From CANJDH01 sp031430015 (GTDB lineage: Bacteria; Pseudomonadota; Gammaproteobacteria; Burkholderiales; JAEUOS01): a stretch of 44,089 nucleotides of DNA. The notes beneath the pieces are model-generated. The model saw only the letters and a list, made by a program, of their open reading frames with translations. It made no database searches and was not told where the DNA came from. The stretch lies in contig JANPAR010000354.1 in the NCBI GenBank assembly GCA_031430015.1, forward strand, positions 1 to 44,089. Reading direction: 5' to 3'. Every line of letters starts with the position of its first letter. Positions within the stretch are counted from its first letter, which is position 1. Shown piece after piece: positions 17,307 through 25,543 of the stretch. Position numbers and translations under genes: made by a program.

Positions 17307-18499
17307 GCACCCCGGACGACACAGCGGGCGACACCGCAGGCGACACAGCAGGCGACACAGCACACGACACCACGCAAAGCCCGGCTCTATGGGAAGGCGC
17401 ACTCGAAGAAGCGCGCAGCCTGATCGGCGTCGACCTGCGCCGCACCAACCAAACCTGGAACACCGAAGCCGCCCCCGACAGCGTGCGCCATTTTTGCTGG
17501 TCGCTGGGCGACGAAAACCCTTTGTTCTGCGATCCCGCCTACGGCGCAAAAACAAAATGGGGTGCCGCGCTCGCTCCCGGCTGCTTTCTTTACACCATCG
17601 ACACCACCGTGGTCGCGCCAAAGCTGCGCGGCATCCAGTGGCTCTATGGCGGCACCGACTGGGAGTGGTATCTGCCGATCCGCCATCGTGACAGCTTCAC
17701 GGTGCGCGCACGCCTGCTCAATGCCGTCGAGAAGCGCGGCGGCAAGGCCAAAGCCTTCATCATCCAGACCGGCGAAGTGCTCTACACCAACCAGTGCGGC
17801 GAACTGGTGTGCCGCGCGCTCGGCAGCACCGCACGCGTGCCGCGTGCCAAGGCGAAAGACGGCCTCAAGTACGAAGCGCGCGAAACCCATCGCTATTCAC
17901 CCGAAGAGTTGGAGCACATCGCCCACGCGATTGAAACCGAAGAGCTTCGCGGCAGCACGCCACGCTACTGGGACGATGCGGAAGTGGGCAGCGCCGTACA
18001 ACCCATGCTCAAAGGCCCGCTCAACATCACCGACATGATTTGCTGGTACTCCGGCGGCGGCCACAGCTATCAGGCGCACCGGCGCGCCACCATGTATCGC
18101 AAGCGCCATCCAGCCGATGCTTTCATCGACCCCAAGACCGGTGCGCAGGACAGCCCGGCGCGCGGCCACGCCGAACAAAAGATGGCGCGCGATGTCGGCA
18201 TGCCCGGCGGCTACGACGTCGGCCCGCAGCGCATCTCATGGCTCGGGCAACTGATGACCAACTGGTGCGGTGACGACGGCTTCGTGCGCCGCCTCAATGT
18301 GTCGGTGCGGCGGCCGAATATTTTTGGTGATGTGTCGTGGTGCCGCGCGAAGGTGGTGGACAAGCGCGTCGAGGATGGCGCGCATTTGGTCGAGCTCGAG
18401 ATTTGGGTTGAGAATCAACTCGGGGAGGTCACCGCCAAGGGCAATGCCGTGGTCGAGTTGCCGTTACGCAGTCTGGCGGGCGCACAATCCACGCGCTAG
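17303..18499 (+). CDS. MaoC-like/FAS1-type dehydratase family protein
   Basis: 398 residues with an ATGA overlap to the CoA-transferase. After a repeat-encoded acidic N-terminus (DTAGDTAGDTAGDTA) come two hot-dog halves: an N-terminal MaoC_N/FAS1-like part (RHFCWSLGDENPLFCDPAYG, then ALAPGCFLYTID) and a C-terminal part (DMICWYSGGGHSYQAHRRATM, MTNWCGDDGFVRRLNVSVRRPN, GDVSWCRAKVVDK). The GDENPLFxD segment resembles the MaoC active-site motif. Two-domain proteins of this kind are found beside class III CoA-transferases and steroid or terpenoid degradation genes and are assumed to hydrate large or branched enoyl-CoAs. This closes the operon that begins at gntR. Exact substrate unknown. Confidence 0.85.
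   Translation: MSTPDDTAGDTAGDTAGDTAHDTTQSPALWEGALEEARSLIGVDLRRTNQTWNTEAAPDSVRHFCWSLGDENPLFCDPAYGAKTKWGAALAPGCFLYTIDTTVVAPKLRGIQWLYGGTDWEWYLPIRHRDSFTVRARLLNAVEKRGGKAKAFIIQTGEVLYTNQCGELVCRALGSTARVPRAKAKDGLKYEARETHRYSPEELEHIAHAIETEELRGSTPRYWDDAEVGSAVQPMLKGPLNITDMICWYSGGGHSYQAHRRATMYRKRHPADAFIDPKTGAQDSPARGHAEQKMARDVGMPGGYDVGPQRISWLGQLMTNWCGDDGFVRRLNVSVRRPNIFGDVSWCRAKVVDKRVEDGAHLVELEIWVENQLGEVTAKGNAVVELPLRSLAGAQSTR
17318..17365 (+). repeat. Four 12-bp tandem repeats at the start of the MaoC-like gene
   Basis: Four near-identical GACACAGCAGGC-type units in frame, encoding DTAG x3 plus DTAH right after the start codon. They add a disordered acidic N-terminus that the hot-dog fold does not need. Confidence 0.88.
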
Positions 18500-18545
18500 C
18501 AATACGGCATACGCCGAAGAAGCGTAACCACCAAGGATTTCAGAG

Positions 18546-18575
18546 GATAGACATGGCCTGAGAGCTATGTCTATC
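18546..18575 (+). other. Hairpin after the MaoC-like gene
   Basis: GATAGACAT and its perfect complement ATGTCTATC (9 bp) enclose a 12-nt loop, 46 bp after the stop codon of the operon. There is no T-tract, so intrinsic termination is uncertain. Its right arm lies within a dispersed-repeat copy. Confidence 0.5.
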
Positions 18576-18590
18576 AACGGTTTCAGGCCC
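18555..18590 (+). repeat. Dispersed repeat, copy A1
   Basis: Begins GGCCTGAGAG and ends CAACGGTTTCAGGCC, so its ends are inverted repeats of each other (GGCCTGA/TCAGGCC). The middle has been replaced by the arm of a different hairpin. It is followed 7 bp later by copy A2. Confidence 0.6.
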
Positions 18591-18597
18591 TTGATGT

Positions 18598-18629
18598 CAG
18601 AGAAGCGCTCTCACCAACGGTTTCCGGGC
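18598..18629 (+). repeat. Dispersed repeat, copy A2
   Basis: Contains AGAAGCGCTCTCACCAACGG and then TTTCC, differing at few positions from copy C at 27522. It lies between two convergent genes. Confidence 0.7.
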
Positions 18630-18656
18630 AGGTATTCGGCGACATTTGCTGCTGCG

Positions 18657-19757
18657 CTAGGTCTTGATCCCCAACAATCTTGCTGCTGTACCCCCCAGCA
18701 CCGCCACCTTGTCGGCATCCGAGAAACCCGGCGTCGCCAGGACTTCATCAACCGCCGTCTTGGTCCACGGGAACGGATAGTCGGTGCCGACCACCAGTTG
18801 GCTCGCGCCGACTTCGGCAGCGAGGTGGCGGATGCCCTCTGGTGAAAACACCATGGTGTCGTAGTACATCTGCTTCAAATACTCGGTGGGCTTTTTCTTG
18901 ATCGGGCCGTGCGTGCCGCCCGGGCAGGCCGAGGGCTGGGACAGGCAGCCGGCATCGGAGCGGCCCATGTAAGACGGCAAAAAGCCGCCGCCGTGCGCAC
19001 TGCAAATGTTGAGTTTGGGGAATTTGTCGAGCGTGCCTTCGAAGATCAGGTGCGACAGCGCGATCGAGGTCTCGACCGGATAGCCGACGATGTTGGGCAT
19101 GTGGCCGTTGCCCTTGAGGCGGCTGGCGAGCTGCGCGGTGACACCATCGGCCTGCGGGTGAATGAACACCAGCACACCGAGCTCTTCGACCTTGGCCCAG
19201 AACGGGTGGAACTTGGGGTCACTCAATTCATCGCCATTCACGCTGGCGCCAATTGATGCGCCGCGCAAGCCGTATTTCTTCACGCCTTCTTCCAGCTGCT
19301 GCGCGGCAAGATCGGGGAATTGCAGCGCGACGGTAGCGAACGCGACGAAGCGTTGCGGATACGCGGCCACTGCTTCGGCGAGTTTTTCATTTTGAAGCTG
19401 GATGATCTTTGTCGCGAGATCACGGTCGGCCTTCATCCAGAACGGGTTGATCGACAGTGCCTGCATGTCGATGCCCTGTGCGTCCATCGCGGCGAGGCGC
19501 TGCTCGACCGAGGTCATCATGTTGAGGTCGGCGCGAAACGACGGCGTGGCGCCGATTTTGATCCCCATCAGCGCCAACGCCTCGGGCACCACGCAGTGGG
19601 CGTGCACGTCAATGACGAGCGCGCGTTTGCCGCCGACCGTGGTCTCGCGGCGGCGTGGCTGGGCGTGGGCTTCGTGGCCGTGCAGCAGATCGCAACTGAC
19701 GAAAGCAATGCCGGTCAGACCTGCTGATTTGTTGAGAAATTCGCGGCGTGTGGTCAT
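18657..19757 (-). CDS. Tat-exported amidohydrolase (ACMSD-like metal-dependent hydrolase/decarboxylase)
   Basis: 366 residues. The N-terminus has a twin-arginine signal (MTTRREFLNKSAGLTGIAFV), so the protein is probably exported folded, with its metal loaded. The amidohydrolase-2 barrel has the expected metal ligands: DVHAH near 51-54, FIHPQ, SAHGGG and GTDYPFPW. Members of this group decarboxylate aromatic or heterocyclic acids (ACMSD, gamma-resorcylate decarboxylase) or hydrolyse ring compounds such as lactones. The start has AAGGG 9 nt upstream. It is divergent from TctC receptor 6 across a 354-bp region containing an 18-bp repeat array; both products go to the periplasm, so they may process and bind related compounds. 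This is inference. Confidence 0.88.
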   Translation of the reverse strand: MTTRREFLNKSAGLTGIAFVSCDLLHGHEAHAQPRRRETTVGGKRALVIDVHAHCVVPEALALMGIKIGATPSFRADLNMMTSVEQRLAAMDAQGIDMQALSINPFWMKADRDLATKIIQLQNEKLAEAVAAYPQRFVAFATVALQFPDLAAQQLEEGVKKYGLRGASIGASVNGDELSDPKFHPFWAKVEELGVLVFIHPQADGVTAQLASRLKGNGHMPNIVGYPVETSIALSHLIFEGTLDKFPKLNICSAHGGGFLPSYMGRSDAGCLSQPSACPGGTHGPIKKKPTEYLKQMYYDTMVFSPEGIRHLAAEVGASQLVVGTDYPFPWTKTAVDEVLATPGFSDADKVAVLGGTAARLLGIKT

Positions 19758-20111
19758 GGCGTTTGCCCTTGTGTGGAAGACTGAGTTGTTGGCGTTGGAT
19801 GCGATTTTTATGCGAGGTTAAGTATACGTTGACCATTTCGGCTGACGTGGTGGGCGAGCCCATGCCCGAGCCAGTGCGCGTGCCAGCGCGCGCGGCAAGC
19901 GCAGCCGGAACGGCCAGCGCAGCCGATGCGACCGCAGCAGCCGAAGCGACCGCAGCAGCCGATGCGACCGCAGCAGCCGATGCGACCGCAGCAGCCGATG
20001 CGACCGCAGCAGCCGATGCGACCGCAGCAGCCAGAGCAGGCGCGCTGCGATGTGCCGCATAAAAACCCACTGCACCCCTTCGCTACAATGCCCAGAATCA
20101 GAGGAGGCAAT
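19758..20111. other. Divergent intergenic region with repeat array
   Basis: This 354-bp stretch between the amidohydrolase and TctC receptor 6 contains six 18-bp tandem repeats (19925-20032) in its middle. A TATACG-like element near 19822 is weak. Reading frames through the array exist in several phases but carry only repeat-derived low-complexity sequence and have no ribosome site, so no gene is called. Confidence 0.6.
19925..20032 (+). repeat. Six 18-bp tandem repeats (minisatellite)
   Basis: Unit GATGCGACCGCAGCAGCC six times without spacers; unit 2 has one change (GATG to GAAG) and the others are identical. It lies 80 bp upstream of the TctC ribosome site. Near-perfect identity between units suggests recent expansion and possible length variation between strains. 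Copy number could alter promoter spacing for the flanking genes. Confidence 0.95.
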
Positions 20112-21107
20112 ATGCAGCGCATTTCCGCAGCGGCATGGACACGTGGTTTGCGGGCCGTGGGCGGCTTGACGATGGCGCTGATGGCAGCGCTCACCGTCGC
20201 CTCGGCCCACGCTGCTTGGCCAGACAAACCGCTCCAGATCATCGTCGCCTATCCGCCCGGCGGCCTCACGGATGCGTTGGCACGCGCGATTGCCAAACCC
20301 TTGTCGGAGCGCTTGAAGCAGCCGGTGGTAGTGCAGAACGTCGCTGGCGGCGGCGGCAACATTGGCGCCGCACGCGCAGCAAAATCTGCACCGGATGGCT
20401 ACACGCTGTATCTGGGGAACAACGCCACCGTGGGTCTGAACACACTGGTCTACAAATCACTGTCGTTCGATCCGCTCACCGAACTGGCGCCAGTGATGCT
20501 GGTGGTCGAGAGCCAGAGCATCCTCGTGGTCCACCCCGGCGTAGCTGCGCAAACCGTGAACGATTTGATTGCGCTTGCCAAATCAAAGCCGGATCAACTC
20601 AACTACGGCTCGACCGGGAGCGGCGGCATCAGCCATCTCGCTGGCGAAATGTTCAAGGGCGCGACCGGCGCACGCATGACCCACGTGCCCTACAAAGGCA
20701 CAGCCCCCGCACTCACTGATCTGCTCGGCGGGCAAATTCAAATGATGTTCAACGACACCGGCGCGCCGCATGTCAAAAGCGGCAAACTGCGCGCGCTCGC
20801 CGTCACCGGCGCCAAACGCTGGCCGCTGTTGCCAGAGGTGCCGACGCTGACCGAAGCGGGCATTGTGGGGTTTGAGAAATACAACTGGTTTGGCATGCTC
20901 GCACCCAGCGGCACGCCGGCTGACATCGTCACGCAACTGAATCGCGAACTCATTGCCATCATGCGCGATGCGGCGCTGCAAAAATGGCTGGAGGGGCAGG
21001 GCGCCGAGGCTGTCACCGGTACACCGGACGAGTTTGCCGCTTTCATTCGCCGTGATCTGGCCAAGTGGGCCAAGGTCGTCAAGGACACCGGCATTACGCC
21101 GGAGTGA
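20112..21107 (+). CDS. TctC/Bug-family periplasmic solute receptor (6 of 8)
   Basis: 331 residues from MQRISAAAW, chosen because a very strong GAGGAGG lies 6 nt upstream; a longer in-frame start at 19926 is only repeat sequence and is rejected. The signal peptide has a twin-Ala region ending ASAHA, and the mature start is AWPDKPLQIIVAYPPGG. The blocks QNVAGGGGNIGAA and PDGYTLYL are as expected for the family. It precedes the TauD-like dioxygenase by 80 bp on the same strand, so the two may be one operon: uptake and oxidation of one compound is a reasonable guess. Confidence 0.94.
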   Translation: MQRISAAAWTRGLRAVGGLTMALMAALTVASAHAAWPDKPLQIIVAYPPGGLTDALARAIAKPLSERLKQPVVVQNVAGGGGNIGAARAAKSAPDGYTLYLGNNATVGLNTLVYKSLSFDPLTELAPVMLVVESQSILVVHPGVAAQTVNDLIALAKSKPDQLNYGSTGSGGISHLAGEMFKGATGARMTHVPYKGTAPALTDLLGGQIQMMFNDTGAPHVKSGKLRALAVTGAKRWPLLPEVPTLTEAGIVGFEKYNWFGMLAPSGTPADIVTQLNRELIAIMRDAALQKWLEGQGAEAVTGTPDEFAAFIRRDLAKWAKVVKDTGITPE

Positions 21108-21187
21108 CGCTGCGAACACGTCAATCACGGCGCGCACATGCGCATTTACCGCAGCCAGCGAGAGTAACGAGATATTAAGATCATCAC

Positions 21188-22072
21188 ATGTCCATCAGCA
21201 TCTACCCGGTCACCCCTGACTTCGCCGCCGAGATCGGCGATGTCAATCTGGCGCAGCCGCTCACGCCGGAAGACTGCGCCGCGATCAAGGCTGCGTTCTG
21301 GCAATACGCCGTGTTGGTGTTCCCCGCGCAGGAAATCAATTCGGATCAGCACGTCGCCTTCGCCAGCCAGTTCGGCCCGATGGAGCCGAACATCAACTCG
21401 TATGCCGATGAAATCAAAAAGGATCGCATCGACGGCCGCGTCTCCGATGTGTCCAACCTTGGCGACGACAACGAGATTTTGCCCACAGCCAGCCGCAAGC
21501 GCCAATCGGGCCTCGCCAATCGTCTCTGGCACACTGACAGCAGCTTTCGCCATGTGCCGGCGCTCACCTCGCTGCTCTATTCGCGTCAAGTGGCACCGAT
21601 TGGCGGGCACACCCAGTTTGCCGACCTGCGCGCCGCCTGGGACGCGCTGCCCGCATCAATGCAGCAGCGGCTTGATGGCTTGATTGCCGAGCACTCCATT
21701 TTTCACTCGCGTGCGTCGATTGGCTTCACCGATTATTCCGAGCGTGAGCGTGCTGCGTTGCCGGGTGCGAAGCAACTGATGGTGCGCACGATTCCCGAAA
21801 GCGGACGGCGCTCTCTCTATCTCGCCGCACACGCGTTTCGCATCGAGGGCATGGCAGATGCCGAGGCACAACAACTGATCGCAGAATTGATGGCGCACGC
21901 CACCCAGCGGCAATTCATCCACACCCACCGCTGGCGGCAGAACGATCTGGTGATGTGGGACAACCGCTGCACTATGCATCGCGGCACCGAGTACGACGAG
22001 CGGCGCTGGAAGCGCGACATGCATCGGGCTACAGTGTCGGATGCCGGTAATACGCGCGGCCTGAATGCTTGA
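21188..22072 (+). CDS. TauD/TfdA family 2-oxoglutarate- and Fe(II)-dependent dioxygenase
   Basis: 294 residues of the double-stranded beta-helix dioxygenase fold. The iron triad is visible: His115-x-Asp117 (WHTDSSF) and His264 (NRCTMHRG), with Arg280 (DMHRATV) for the 2-oxoglutarate carboxylate. Family members split C-S, C-O or C-N bonds next to sulfonates, phenoxyacetates or similar acids by hydroxylation; the sequence looks closer to TfdA-like herbicide or aryl-ether dioxygenases than to taurine dioxygenase, but this is by impression. There is no strong ribosome site. It is followed by a very strong hairpin and then by a convergent gene. The TctC gene upstream may deliver its substrate. Confidence 0.92.
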   Translation: MSISIYPVTPDFAAEIGDVNLAQPLTPEDCAAIKAAFWQYAVLVFPAQEINSDQHVAFASQFGPMEPNINSYADEIKKDRIDGRVSDVSNLGDDNEILPTASRKRQSGLANRLWHTDSSFRHVPALTSLLYSRQVAPIGGHTQFADLRAAWDALPASMQQRLDGLIAEHSIFHSRASIGFTDYSERERAALPGAKQLMVRTIPESGRRSLYLAAHAFRIEGMADAEAQQLIAELMAHATQRQFIHTHRWRQNDLVMWDNRCTMHRGTEYDERRWKRDMHRATVSDAGNTRGLNA

Positions 22073-22089
22073 GGGTGGCCGCGCTGCAT

Positions 22090-22130
22090 GCACATCACAC
22101 GGCAAGGTGCTGCCTTGCCGTGTGATGTGC
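22090..22130. terminator. Perfect 18-bp stem hairpin between convergent genes
   Basis: GCACATCACACGGCAAGG, loop TGCTG, then the exact reverse complement. It sits 17 bp after the dioxygenase stop and 114 bp before the end of the convergent deacylase gene. There is no T-run on either side, so it is either a bidirectional, RNA-stabilising hairpin or a repeat-type element rather than a classic intrinsic terminator. Confidence 0.65.
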
Positions 22131-22243
22131 GGTGCCCGAAGAGCCCCTACCACCATGGGTTTGCTGGCAATGTGATTTCTGGTGCGATGCTTCTCCAGCA
22201 CCACGCGGGCTTGGTCATGCCCGCTGTTTGACTTGCCCGGCGC

Positions 22244-23959
22244 TTAATGCGTGACGCTGCTGCGCACCAGCTTGCCCGGCAGCGCGCCAGTCGCTTTGCC
22301 TTTTTCCATCACCAACTCGCCCGACACAAACGTGGCCTGGTAACCGTTCGCGGTTTGCACCAGACGGCGGCCGCCAGTGGGCAGGTCGTAAAGCATCTGC
22401 GGGGCGTTGGCACGCAGGTTGGCGAAGTCGATCAAGTTGATATCGGCCTTCATGCCCTGCGTGAGCGCTCCGCGGTCGGTGAGGCCGACGCCGCGTGCGT
22501 TGCGCAAGGTTTGCGCATGCACCAGAAATTCGAGCGGCAATTTTTCGCCACGGTTGCGGTCGCGCGCCCAGTGGCTGAGCAAGTATGTGGGGTAGCTCGC
22601 ATCGCAGATGTAGCCGCAGTGCGCGCCGGCGTCCCCTAAGCCGAGCAAGGTCGCTGGATGCGTGAGCATTTCGCGCACCACGTCGAGGTTGTTGTCGGTG
22701 TAGTTGTAGAGCGGGAAGTAAAACTTTTTGTGGCCATCGTCTTCGAGCATCAGGTCGTAGGCCACCTCTTCGGGTGTGCGGCCGGTGGCTTGGGCGATGC
22801 CGGACACGCTGTCTTCATGGCGCGGTTCGTAGTCGGCGGTCTCGCTGCCGAGCGGATAGAGCTTGTGAAAATCGCGCGTGATGCTGGCCAGGCGCCAGTT
22901 TTCCGGCGGGGTCTTGCACTCGGCAATCAGGCGCGCACGCAGCGCCGGGTCACGCAGGCGCGCGACACGTTCGGCGAGCGGCAACTGCGCAATCTCCATG
23001 TAGCCTGGCGTGAGGAAGAAGGGCTGCATCGAACATTCAAGCCCATGCACCATGCCAATCGGTCGGCATGCCACTTGTGCCTTGATGTCCAGGCCCTGCA
23101 CGCGCGCGGCATCGACGCGCTGCATCACCGCGCGCCATTTGGCCGGCGTGGCGTCGCGCTGCAGCAGCGTGAACGACAGCGGCCGGCCGCTCACGCGCGC
23201 GCACTCGGCGAGGATGTTGAATTCGCTGTCAATGTCGTCGAAGTCCGAAATCATTTGCAGCACGCCCTTGCCGGTCTCGCCGACGGCGCGTGCAATCGTG
23301 GTCAGCTCGCGCTCGGCGACGCCAAAGGTGGGTGTCTGCTCGCCGCGTGAAGTGCGATGCACAAAGGTGCGCGAGGTGGAGAAACCGAGCGCCCCGGCGG
23401 CGATGGCTTCCTTGGCGGCAGCGGCCATTTGGCGCGTATCGTCATCGGTCGCCTCTTCGCGCCGCGCACCACGCTCACCCATCACAAACACGCGCAAGGC
23501 CGCGTGCGGAATCTGTGCGCCGAGATCCATGATGCGCGGCGTCTTGGCCACCGCGTCAAGAAACTGCGGAAAGCTCTCCCAATCCCACTTCACGCCTTCA
23601 TGCAGCACCGCGCCGGGAATGTCCTCGACGCCTTCCATCAGTTCGATCATCCACTGGCGCTGGTGCTCGCGTGCGGGCGCGAAGCCGACACCGCAATTGC
23701 CCATCACCGCCGTGGTCACGCCATGCCATGACGACGGCGTCATGTAGGGATCCCAACTGGCTTGGCCGTCGTAGTGGGTGTGGATATCGACCCAGCCCGG
23801 GGCCACCATCAGGCCGGCTGCGTCCACGGTGCGCTTGGCTGCGCCCGTGACCTTGCCTACTTCGGCAATCTTGCCGTCTTTGACCGCCACATCGCCGGTG
23901 AACGAGGCGGCACCGGTGCCGTCAACAATGGTGCCGCCGCGAATCAATACATCATGCAT
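22244..23959 (-). CDS. N-acyl-D-amino-acid deacylase family amidohydrolase
   Basis: 571 residues. An N-terminal beta-sandwich part (DVLIRGGTIVDGTG) leads to the barrel with DIHTHYDGQ, then GNCGVGFAP, and near the C-terminus GDAGAHCGYICD followed by LTDRGALTQGMKADI. These match N-acyl-D-amino-acid deacylases/D-aminoacylases, which hydrolyse N-acyl groups from D-amino acids with zinc; related proteins also act on other amides or hydantoin-like rings. AAGGAA lies 6 nt before the ATG. No signal peptide is seen, so it is cytoplasmic. It is 12 bp downstream of a TctC gene on the same strand, suggesting that the receptor delivers its substrate. Confidence 0.92.
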   Translation of the reverse strand: MHDVLIRGGTIVDGTGAASFTGDVAVKDGKIAEVGKVTGAAKRTVDAAGLMVAPGWVDIHTHYDGQASWDPYMTPSSWHGVTTAVMGNCGVGFAPAREHQRQWMIELMEGVEDIPGAVLHEGVKWDWESFPQFLDAVAKTPRIMDLGAQIPHAALRVFVMGERGARREEATDDDTRQMAAAAKEAIAAGALGFSTSRTFVHRTSRGEQTPTFGVAERELTTIARAVGETGKGVLQMISDFDDIDSEFNILAECARVSGRPLSFTLLQRDATPAKWRAVMQRVDAARVQGLDIKAQVACRPIGMVHGLECSMQPFFLTPGYMEIAQLPLAERVARLRDPALRARLIAECKTPPENWRLASITRDFHKLYPLGSETADYEPRHEDSVSGIAQATGRTPEEVAYDLMLEDDGHKKFYFPLYNYTDNNLDVVREMLTHPATLLGLGDAGAHCGYICDASYPTYLLSHWARDRNRGEKLPLEFLVHAQTLRNARGVGLTDRGALTQGMKADINLIDFANLRANAPQMLYDLPTGGRRLVQTANGYQATFVSGELVMEKGKATGALPGKLVRSSVTH

Positions 23960-23971
23960 TGCGTTTCCTTT

Positions 23972-24973
23972 TTACTTGTCGGTCCAGGGGAGCTCTTTCC
24001 ACAGCGCGCGAAAGCGCGCGTCATCGGATTTCAACTCGGCCTCATAGGCCGCCGGATTGAGATAACGAATCGGCGCGAACGCGCGCTCGGCCGCCAGCTT
24101 GAAGGCCGGGTCGGCCTGCGCTTTTTCAATCGCGTTCACCAGCCGGTCCCTAATTGCCAGTGGCATGCCCTTGGGGCCGACAATCCCTCGCAACGACGCC
24201 ATGTCGAAGGCAAAGCCCTGCTCGCGGAAGGTCGGCCAATCAGCCGCGGCCGGCAGGCGCCTGGATGCCATTTGCCCGAGGCAGCGCAGCGGTGAGCCGC
24301 CCTTGAGATACTGCAACGCTTCGCCGACATTGATGGCGGCTACTTCAATGTGTTTGCCGATGATCGCGGTGCGCGTATCGGCGCTGCCCTTGAACGGCAC
24401 GTGGGTCATCTTCACCCCTGCGCTCTTCTCGAAAAACATCATGGCGAGGTGGTCGTCCGAGCCCACGCCGGTGGTGCCCACCGTCACCTTGCCGGGGTTG
24501 GCCTTGGAGAAGGCGGCCAGGTCGGCAAGGGTCTTGTAGGCGCTCTCGGCATGCACGCAGAAGGTGCCGGGGTCGTCCACCACATTGCCCAGCAGGTCGT
24601 AGCTTTGCAGGGTCCATTGCGCACTGCGCTCGATCGGGATGGTGACGATCGGCGGCGTATTGATGAAGCCGATGGTGTAGCCGTCGGTGGGCGCGGCAGC
24701 GATGGCGGCAAAGCCGATGCCGCCGCCCGCGCCAGGGCGATTCACCACGTTGATCTTGGCGCCGTCGCCGAGGTGCTTTTCGAGAAAAGGAATGATGTTG
24801 CGCGCGATGATGTCGGTGCCGCCGCCGGGGGCGTAGGCGATGATCATGTTGATCGGCTGGTCGGCCGGCCACGCGGCTGATGCTGCGCCGGGCAGTGCGG
24901 CCGCGGCGATGCCGGCGGCGAGGGCGAGGCGGCGCATGCCGTGTTGCCAGAGCGTCTTGGCGCTGATGGTCAT
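23972..24973 (-). CDS. TctC/Bug-family periplasmic solute receptor (7 of 8)
   Basis: 333 residues with GGAGAC 7 nt before the ATG. The signal peptide ends GAASA, and the mature region begins AWPADQPINMIIAYAPGGGTD. The NRPGAGGGIGFAA and TDGYTIGF blocks are present. It is more diverged than the other receptors: it has SAQWTLQSYD where others have a DLLRDFAPV-like stretch, and its C-terminus (LWKELPWTDK) differs. It lies 12 bp upstream of the deacylase and is likely cotranscribed, so an N-acyl amino acid or a related amide is a plausible ligand. Confidence 0.92.
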   Translation of the reverse strand: MTISAKTLWQHGMRRLALAAGIAAAALPGAASAAWPADQPINMIIAYAPGGGTDIIARNIIPFLEKHLGDGAKINVVNRPGAGGGIGFAAIAAAPTDGYTIGFINTPPIVTIPIERSAQWTLQSYDLLGNVVDDPGTFCVHAESAYKTLADLAAFSKANPGKVTVGTTGVGSDDHLAMMFFEKSAGVKMTHVPFKGSADTRTAIIGKHIEVAAINVGEALQYLKGGSPLRCLGQMASRRLPAAADWPTFREQGFAFDMASLRGIVGPKGMPLAIRDRLVNAIEKAQADPAFKLAAERAFAPIRYLNPAAYEAELKSDDARFRALWKELPWTDK

Positions 24974-25042
24974 GTTTTGTCTCCGTTGTTGTTGTAAGGC
25001 TACGTGCGCAGTATAACGGCGGCTGCATGCAATCTGGCTATT

Positions 25043-25077
25043 GGCGCAAGAGTGGCTCCCACCAACGGTTTAAGAGC
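25043..25077 (+). repeat. Dispersed repeat, copy B
   Basis: Contains GTGGCTCCCACCAACGGTTT, matching the core of copy C. It ends within three bases of the yhaV stop codon, between divergent-to-convergent gene ends. Confidence 0.65.
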
Positions 25078-25079
25078 AG

Positions 25080-25532
25080 TTACGGCCGCTCACTCGCCGC
25101 CAGCAACGCGACAATCGAGGTCGGCACTTGCCCCCGCTCCAGCATGCGACGAAACACTGCATAAACGTCGGTTTTCGCGCCAGCCTTGCGCAACGTATCT
25201 TCATCGTTGAACCACACGTAAACGATCAACTTCACCGGGCTTGAGGCAAAGCGAAAAAACAGGCGATAGCGGTCGGGCAGCCCCTTCTTCACGCGCCGCC
25301 AGTTCGCGTATTCGCCCCCAAGCGTTTTGCCGAGGCGGAAATCGGGGTGATCCGGGTTTGCCGGCACCTGCTGTGTAATGACCTTGTAGACCGAGGCAAG
25401 CAACCGCGTTTTCGGATGCGCCTTGTAACCTGTCGGGTCGAGCTTCGCCAGCCGGGTGACGTCTGCCTCGAGCTCGTCGAGCGCTGCCTTGAACGCCCGG
25501 AAATAAAAAAATTGCCAACCGCTTTGTGTCAT
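25080..25532 (-). CDS. yhaV: Type II toxin YhaV (RelE-superfamily ribonuclease)
   Basis: 150 residues. The sequence follows the YhaV pattern closely: GWQFFYFRAFKAAL at the start, LDPTGYKAHPKTRLLASVYK, VPANPDHPDFRLGKTLGG, WRRVKKGLPDRYRLFFRF and IVYVWFNDEDTLRKAG, ending in a VFRRMLERGQVP segment. YhaV is an RNA-cleaving toxin that is held inactive by PrlF. The antitoxin gene lies 11 bp upstream on the same strand, and both proteins are full length, so the module looks intact. A dispersed-repeat copy touches its 3' end without interrupting it, unlike at the two decayed toxin genes nearby. Confidence 0.93.
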   Translation of the reverse strand: MTQSGWQFFYFRAFKAALDELEADVTRLAKLDPTGYKAHPKTRLLASVYKVITQQVPANPDHPDFRLGKTLGGEYANWRRVKKGLPDRYRLFFRFASSPVKLIVYVWFNDEDTLRKAGAKTDVYAVFRRMLERGQVPTSIVALLAASERP

Positions 25533-25543
25533 GCGCGGGCGGT

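Noticed and set aside
19925..20032. CRISPR array
   Set aside because: Units are contiguous 18-mers with no spacers, and there are no cas genes.
19926..20111. MRPQQP-repeat N-terminal extension of TctC receptor 6
   Set aside because: It is only the 18-bp array read in one frame; a GAGGAGG ribosome site and a signal peptide mark the true start at 20112.
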